Shown piece after piece: positions 22,053 to 64,000 of a DNA stretch of 64,000 nucleotides. Source of the stretch: Riptortus pedestris (taxonomy: Eukaryota > Arthropoda > Insecta > Hemiptera > Alydidae); contig CM032230.1 of NCBI GenBank assembly GCA_019009955.1, forward strand, positions 107,292,001-107,356,000. Reading direction: 5' to 3'. Each line of letters opens with the position of its first letter. The first letter of the stretch is position 1. The notes beneath the pieces are model-generated. The model saw only the letters and a program-made list of their open reading frames with translations, was not told where the DNA came from and searched no databases. The translations under genes and the position numbers were made by a program.

Positions 22053-22085
22053 TATATAAATTGAAGTCTCCTTCGACTCTCATTT
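22053..22085 (+). promoter_or_regulatory. Candidate core promoter of ARHGAP39 (TATA box + initiator)
   Basis: TATATAAA at 22053-22060 is followed by TCATTT at 22080-22085, which fits the arthropod initiator TCAKTY. The initiator A (22082) lies 29 bases after the start of the TATA box, which is the standard distance. Transcription from here gives a 25-base 5' UTR before the ATG at 22107. In AT-rich DNA both motifs can occur by chance, so the correct spacing is the main support. Confidence 0.5.
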
Positions 22086-22106
22086 AATGTGATAAAGAAG
22101 TCCAAT

Positions 22107-60120
<38,014 letters not shown>

Positions 60121-60923
60121 GTTAGTTTTCTTTTTTTTTAATTATTTCCCATGTTAATCTGATAGTCTATTTTTTATTATTGTGTTCTAATTGCAGGGTG
60201 CTTTTTTTTTTATGTGCCCTTGATTGAAGCTATTTATTGTATTGCTTGTTTCAATTTTAGTGGATACCTTTAATTTCAATATTACTGGGAATCAGCTACT
60301 TCTGATTTATTATTAAATTAAATTATTTATTAACATCCACTTTTTGGAACTAAGACTACCTGTTTTATTGTATTCCCTACCTAGGTTTTATGTCATTTAT
60401 TTTATTCTGTATAAAAGTTGTATTTTTCAGGTTTACTGAAAAAAAAATTAGTGAATAAAAATATTTGCTTAACTTTACTATACAGAATTATAAATGTAGT
60501 GGTTCTTTAAAATATTTTAAAGTTTGTTTAGGTTTATCTTTGTTTTTTATCGAAAGAGCTGCTATTTTGTTTTTATTTATTTGTGATATTTTTATTGTAT
60601 GAGTCTTACCTCCACTTTGTATGTTTTCTTGTCCAATGTCTTGTCTCTTTGTCTCCTCATTTTAGTGCACCAACAATTATATAAATTCTGTAGATCCTTT
60701 ACTTCTAGCGTGTCTGAGGACCAGGACTATGGATGTCTGATCATGAAGTTTAAGGATTTTAATAGAGTTTAAAAGATAGAGCAAAAAAATCATTTTTCTA
60801 CTAGAAGAATTTTTTGTTTAATTTTTCATTTCTGACCCGACTTTAACTCTTAAGCAACATATAAACAAGGTGAAGAAATATTTTACGTGTTCCTTTTAAG
60901 TAATTAAGCAGCTCATGCCAGCA

Positions 60924-61006
60924 GGGGATCTATATCCCCTTAACCCCCTTTTCGCAAGCGATGCCTTCAGTATCGCAAAGTGGTAAAGTGATCCTATCGG
61001 GATCAC
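60924..61006. other. Three adjacent hairpins in a GC-richer island
   Basis: GGGGAT..ATCCCC (60924-60939), GCGAT..ATCGC (60958-60976) and GTGATCC..GGATCAC (60988-61006) follow each other within 83 bp in otherwise AT-rich DNA. Not matched to a known RNA. Possibly the end of a mobile element. Confidence 0.55.
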
Positions 61007-61379
61007 CATGCAACATCATAGGTTTCACACTCGCGAAAACTGATTTTTAATTATACATGTATTTTGCAGATACTCCCCATTAAGTTAGGAAAGAATTTAT
61101 GTTGTATGTTATATCTATTATGCCTGTTATACCTTCTATAAAAGGTTGAATTAGTTAAGTTTCTTCCCAAGCTTCATTTTTAATGATTACATGTTTTCTT
61201 AGAGAGCTTTTTTCTTCTTCTTAGTTTCTGGATATATTGATTGAAACATTGAATTCTACAACAAGAAACTTCAATAGAATTAATATTACATGACAAATTC
61301 TGTTTGCAAAATGGATTTTGTAAATTTTGTGGAAGAATTTTCCTTTTCATTTTAGAATAAAAGTTTTTAGGCCTAAGAA

Positions 61380-61735
61380 ATTGATTGGCACAATCCTTTA
61401 ATCCATGAAAACTTTTATATCCTGAAAAAAGAAATATATAGCAGTCTGGGGGGGGGGAGGAAAGAGATCAAAAATATTTTCTCTTGGACATACACTAATA
61501 GTTTCAACCGGAGGTGTTTCCATTTGTCTGCCAGTCTCTCTAAGATATCTAAGATCTAAAGATCTTGAAATCCTCTGGAAGGATTTTGCTTAAACTATTT
61601 AGAATTTCAAGGCTTCTTTACATAGAGTTCTTACTGATATAAATAAAGAATCTAATTTGAGATGATGTCATCTGTATGACTTTCTAACATAAGTGAGATC
61701 TGTTTAGTTTTTCCAGCCCCTGAGTGGCAGACAAT
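61380..61735 (-). repeat. Degenerate copy of the unclassified repeat family (copy L)
   Basis: The right end ATCTGTTTAGTTTTTCCAGC then CCCTGAGTGGCAGACAA is the reverse of the family's 5' end. A G-run at 61446 sits at the family's C-rich block. Confidence 0.5.
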
Positions 61736-63179
61736 TTTCTAAAGAAAAGATTTTCATTCAGGTTTTCTATATAGAGAGAAATGGAAGTTGAAAAAAAAAG
61801 GTTCAATGTATGAACACAAGAAATTATCCGTCTTTGCGGTATAAACTACTTTGTGCTGTGTTATGAATAGAGAATCATGAATCGCTCATATTCATCTCTT
61901 TTTACTATGCACTCCTAAGTGGGATATTTAACAATTAGTATGCTATAGGCATGTGTAGTTATGTCAGGTGCTAGTGCCTCACAGGCCATGGAATGGGACA
62001 GATTTAGTTGGTTGCTTCTATGCCATTTCAATTGTGACCTTGTGAACTTTCCTGTTTATGTTCCTACAATTGCTATTATTAGTTTGACTTTTTGAAACTA
62101 GAAACCAGTTAAAAAGTATTTATAATAAATAGAAAATCTCTCAATTAAAATATATAGGAGTATAGAGGATGCACTTTATATAATTTTTTTTTCTAAATGA
62201 AGTGAATTAAGTTATGATTTGAATACAAATTTTGTGAGTTCCGAAATTCATTCTCACCCTTTTAGTGCACCTGACAAACACATATGAACACATCATTGAC
62301 TGATAAAGATGTACAGCCTTTGGAAACAAAGAGGGAATTTAATTGGTTTTTAAGTAAGAAACAAAAATTTTAAAAATTAAGTTTATCAAAGAAACCTCAA
62401 ATTTGTATTTCTTTTCCTGTAATTTGTTCAAAACTTTTGTAAGATGAAGTCAATGAATAATTTAAATTGTGTGGAAAAATTATAATCCACTAAAAAATTA
62501 CCATCAAGATTGGTAGGTGGAAAAGTTTTATTGTGTTTAGTAAACTTGTTTCTATAAAACAGAAATTTAAATTATATAAAAATATATTATTATTTTGTAT
62601 ATTTGGTACAAAAAAACCATAATAAGATGTGCACAGAAAGGATGCCAAACGGCAACAGTGGGCAGATTTGTAGGACAATGAGTGCCATTGGTTGGACCTT
62701 TGACACTAGAATGCCACAGTCTCTAGTGGGGTACCTGGTCATCTATATAGTTCAGAGTACAGTTAAGTCGTAGATGAAGTTGCATAATTTTTTTTTCAGT
62801 TATAAATTGAATCACATTTATATATTGGGCAATATATAGTGGGTTATTTAACAGTCATACAATTTTTTATTTAATTTATATTTTATTTTTTTATTTTAGT
62901 CTATGCTTTGTTATGTTCAGAACTGAAGCATTAAGTGGCAGTGGCCACAATATTAATAAAGGTGACCTAAGACAAATGCTTTCGTTCACAAATTCAACTA
63001 TCCATGCAATCTTTTGCTTGTTCATATGGTTAACATTGAGGCTAGGAATTGATATTGTCATATTTTATAATTCTATTACATTCTCTAGACCGTCCTATCC
63101 TTCATTTAAACTTTTACTGTGCTTCCATCTCCTACGATTTCCCGAATATTGAAGTTCTTTCGTTCTTTGATTCTTATTT

Positions 63180-63560
63180 CCTACTCTGGTTCTAAGTGGA
63201 ATTATGGTCCGGTTCTACCCTCGTTCTACTATTATCCCTAAACTTTCTTTTATAAGTATTAATCATAATTTTATAATTAGTTCTCAGGGCTTCATCCATG
63301 CCATTCAGCAAATCTTCCAAGTCTACTTCAGGTAAGACTACCATGTCATCGGAAACCCATACATTTTAGCTCCTTTTTTATCTCCCTTTCTTCACTATAT
63401 GATCTGTGTATTGATCATATTAAGGCGATATCTTGACCTTCGTCTCTCTCTGTCTCTTTCTTTTTTTTTAAATGTATATTTTTTTATGTCCACTCAACCC
63501 ATCTCTGACCTTGTAGAGAATCCTCTTCTTGTTGAAAATAATTGAAGGTAAACTCCTGAT
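63180..63560 (-). pseudogene. Non-LTR retrotransposon RT fragment with catalytic DD
   Basis: On the - strand SDDMVVLPEVDLEDLLNGMD and EALRTNYKIMINTYKRKF match the FADD..LLAE...L..LL...........Y.M.IN..KTK block of LINE reverse transcriptases. The Phe/Ala before DD is changed, and stops occur upstream and downstream. It may belong to the same LINE type as 9050-9365, a later part of the same protein. Confidence 0.72.
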
Positions 63561-63639
63561 TTTGTTGCCCTTCAAAAACTTATAATTATTTAAACTTTTG
63601 AATTTTTTTCTATTAAATAAAACTGTGGTATATGTGGAT

Positions 63640-63920
63640 GTATTAGTGCGTGCATGCGGGTATTTTTCTATTGACTTCCTAAACTACCAGGCAGTTTTGT
63701 TTGGCCATCGTTACTAAACTTTATATTAAATGTTTTATGAAAAGTAAAGTCTTAAGTTCTTTAATGGCTGGAATTGAACCAAGAGAAGTAGAGGTTAAGA
63801 GAACGGGGAAATTGCAAAATAATAAATATATTTTTTATTGCAAAATGCATTGAAAAATATTATTATATAACCAATCTTATTGTAAGATTTTCTTCTATTT
63901 TTGCTTTATATATTTTTATT
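63640..63920 (-). repeat. Degenerate copy of the unclassified repeat family (copy M)
   Basis: GTTTTGTTTGGCCATCGTTA then CTAAACTTTATATTAAATG and TAAGTTCTTTAATGGCTGGA then ATTGAACCAAG are the reverse of the family's conserved blocks. A TG-rich stretch at 63640 marks the microsatellite site. Confidence 0.6.
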
Positions 63921-64000
63921 ATTATTGAAGGATCCCCTCCCTTCATTTCAAGGTTGTTTCAGTCCTGGAAATTATTGCATTAATAAGTCATAGTCTATCC

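Larger units (their letters stand above)
60121..64000 (+). other. ARHGAP39 intron 13 (runs off the window)
   Basis: No further exon was accepted. Holds a three-hairpin island, two degenerate repeat-family copies and a LINE RT fragment. The remainder is AT-rich without recognised structure. Confidence 0.7.

Noticed and set aside
62900..62974. Possible ARHGAP39 exon after TTTTAG with frame MFRTEALSGSGHNINK
   Set aside because: In the phase required by exon 13 it hits a stop after about ten codons, and the open frame has no matching acceptor.
63288..63331. 44-nt piece with TTCTCAG acceptor and GTAAGA donor, in the correct phase to follow exon 13
   Set aside because: It is the antisense of a LINE reverse transcriptase (LEDLLNGMDEALR on the - strand), so the splice sites are accidental.

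Overview
This window is AT-rich animal nuclear DNA carrying parts of two large-intron protein-coding genes, both on the + strand and in tandem. All exons have GT..AG borders and their reading frames join without error. The mobile elements present (a Penelope-like element with a GIY-YIG endonuclease, a mariner-type transposase relic, non-LTR retrotransposon fragments, tRNA-derived SINEs and many foldback elements), together with a TATA plus arthropod-type initiator, suggest an arthropod, probably an insect. The species cannot be told from the sequence alone.

Gene 1 (exons from 3814 to 21350) is the 3' part of FCP1/CTDP1, the RNA polymerase II C-terminal-domain phosphatase. Eight exons give 365 residues plus a stop: the second half of the catalytic FCPH/HAD domain (TFG, RILSRDEC and IIDDREDVW motifs), an acidic linker, a BRCT domain and a short acidic C-tail. 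The exons carrying the N-terminus and the first catalytic aspartates are not in the window. Gene 2 (ATG at 22107, continuing past the right edge) is the 5' part of ARHGAP39 (Vilse/RhoGAP93B), a Rho GTPase-activating protein. Thirteen exons give 558 residues: two WW domains, then a long Ser/Pro/acidic linker. The MyTH4 and RhoGAP domains must lie to the right. The genes are only 756 bp apart (stop to ATG), and a plausible TATA/initiator core promoter lies just before the ARHGAP39 start codon. The two genes act in different processes (transcription recycling and cytoskeletal signalling), and nothing ties their functions together.

Almost everything else is intron filled with repeats. By region: 202-1661 a 5'-truncated Penelope-like element with inverted terminal repeats and a 13-bp target duplication; 2600-3210 a degenerate repeat copy with a nested hairpin; 5749-6338 two SINE copies around one Fcp1 exon; 7173-8155 an element with terminal inverted repeats; 9050-12283 a LINE fragment, a foldback and a broken Penelope reverse transcriptase; 13500-19400 a palindrome, a mariner relic and three copies of an unclassified ~570-bp repeat family; 20139-21129 and 23626-24403 a nearly identical 778-bp duplication; 26698-26890 a palindromic element; 34-36 kb and 44 kb degenerate copies of the repeat family; 47751-48924 a large foldback with tRNA-like promoter boxes in both arms; 55449-56176 a tRNA-like head and an intact repeat-family copy; 60924-61006 three adjacent hairpins; 61-64 kb more repeat-family and LINE remnants.

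The points most worth a second look are the unclassified repeat family (at least eleven recognisable copies, a conserved terminal palindrome, and an internal site that repeatedly grew into a microsatellite), the foldback element with tRNA-like boxes, the 778-bp duplication flanked by a 107-bp direct repeat, and possible alternative splicing of ARHGAP39 (a 79-nt poison-type exon and an in-frame 25-codon alternative acceptor).
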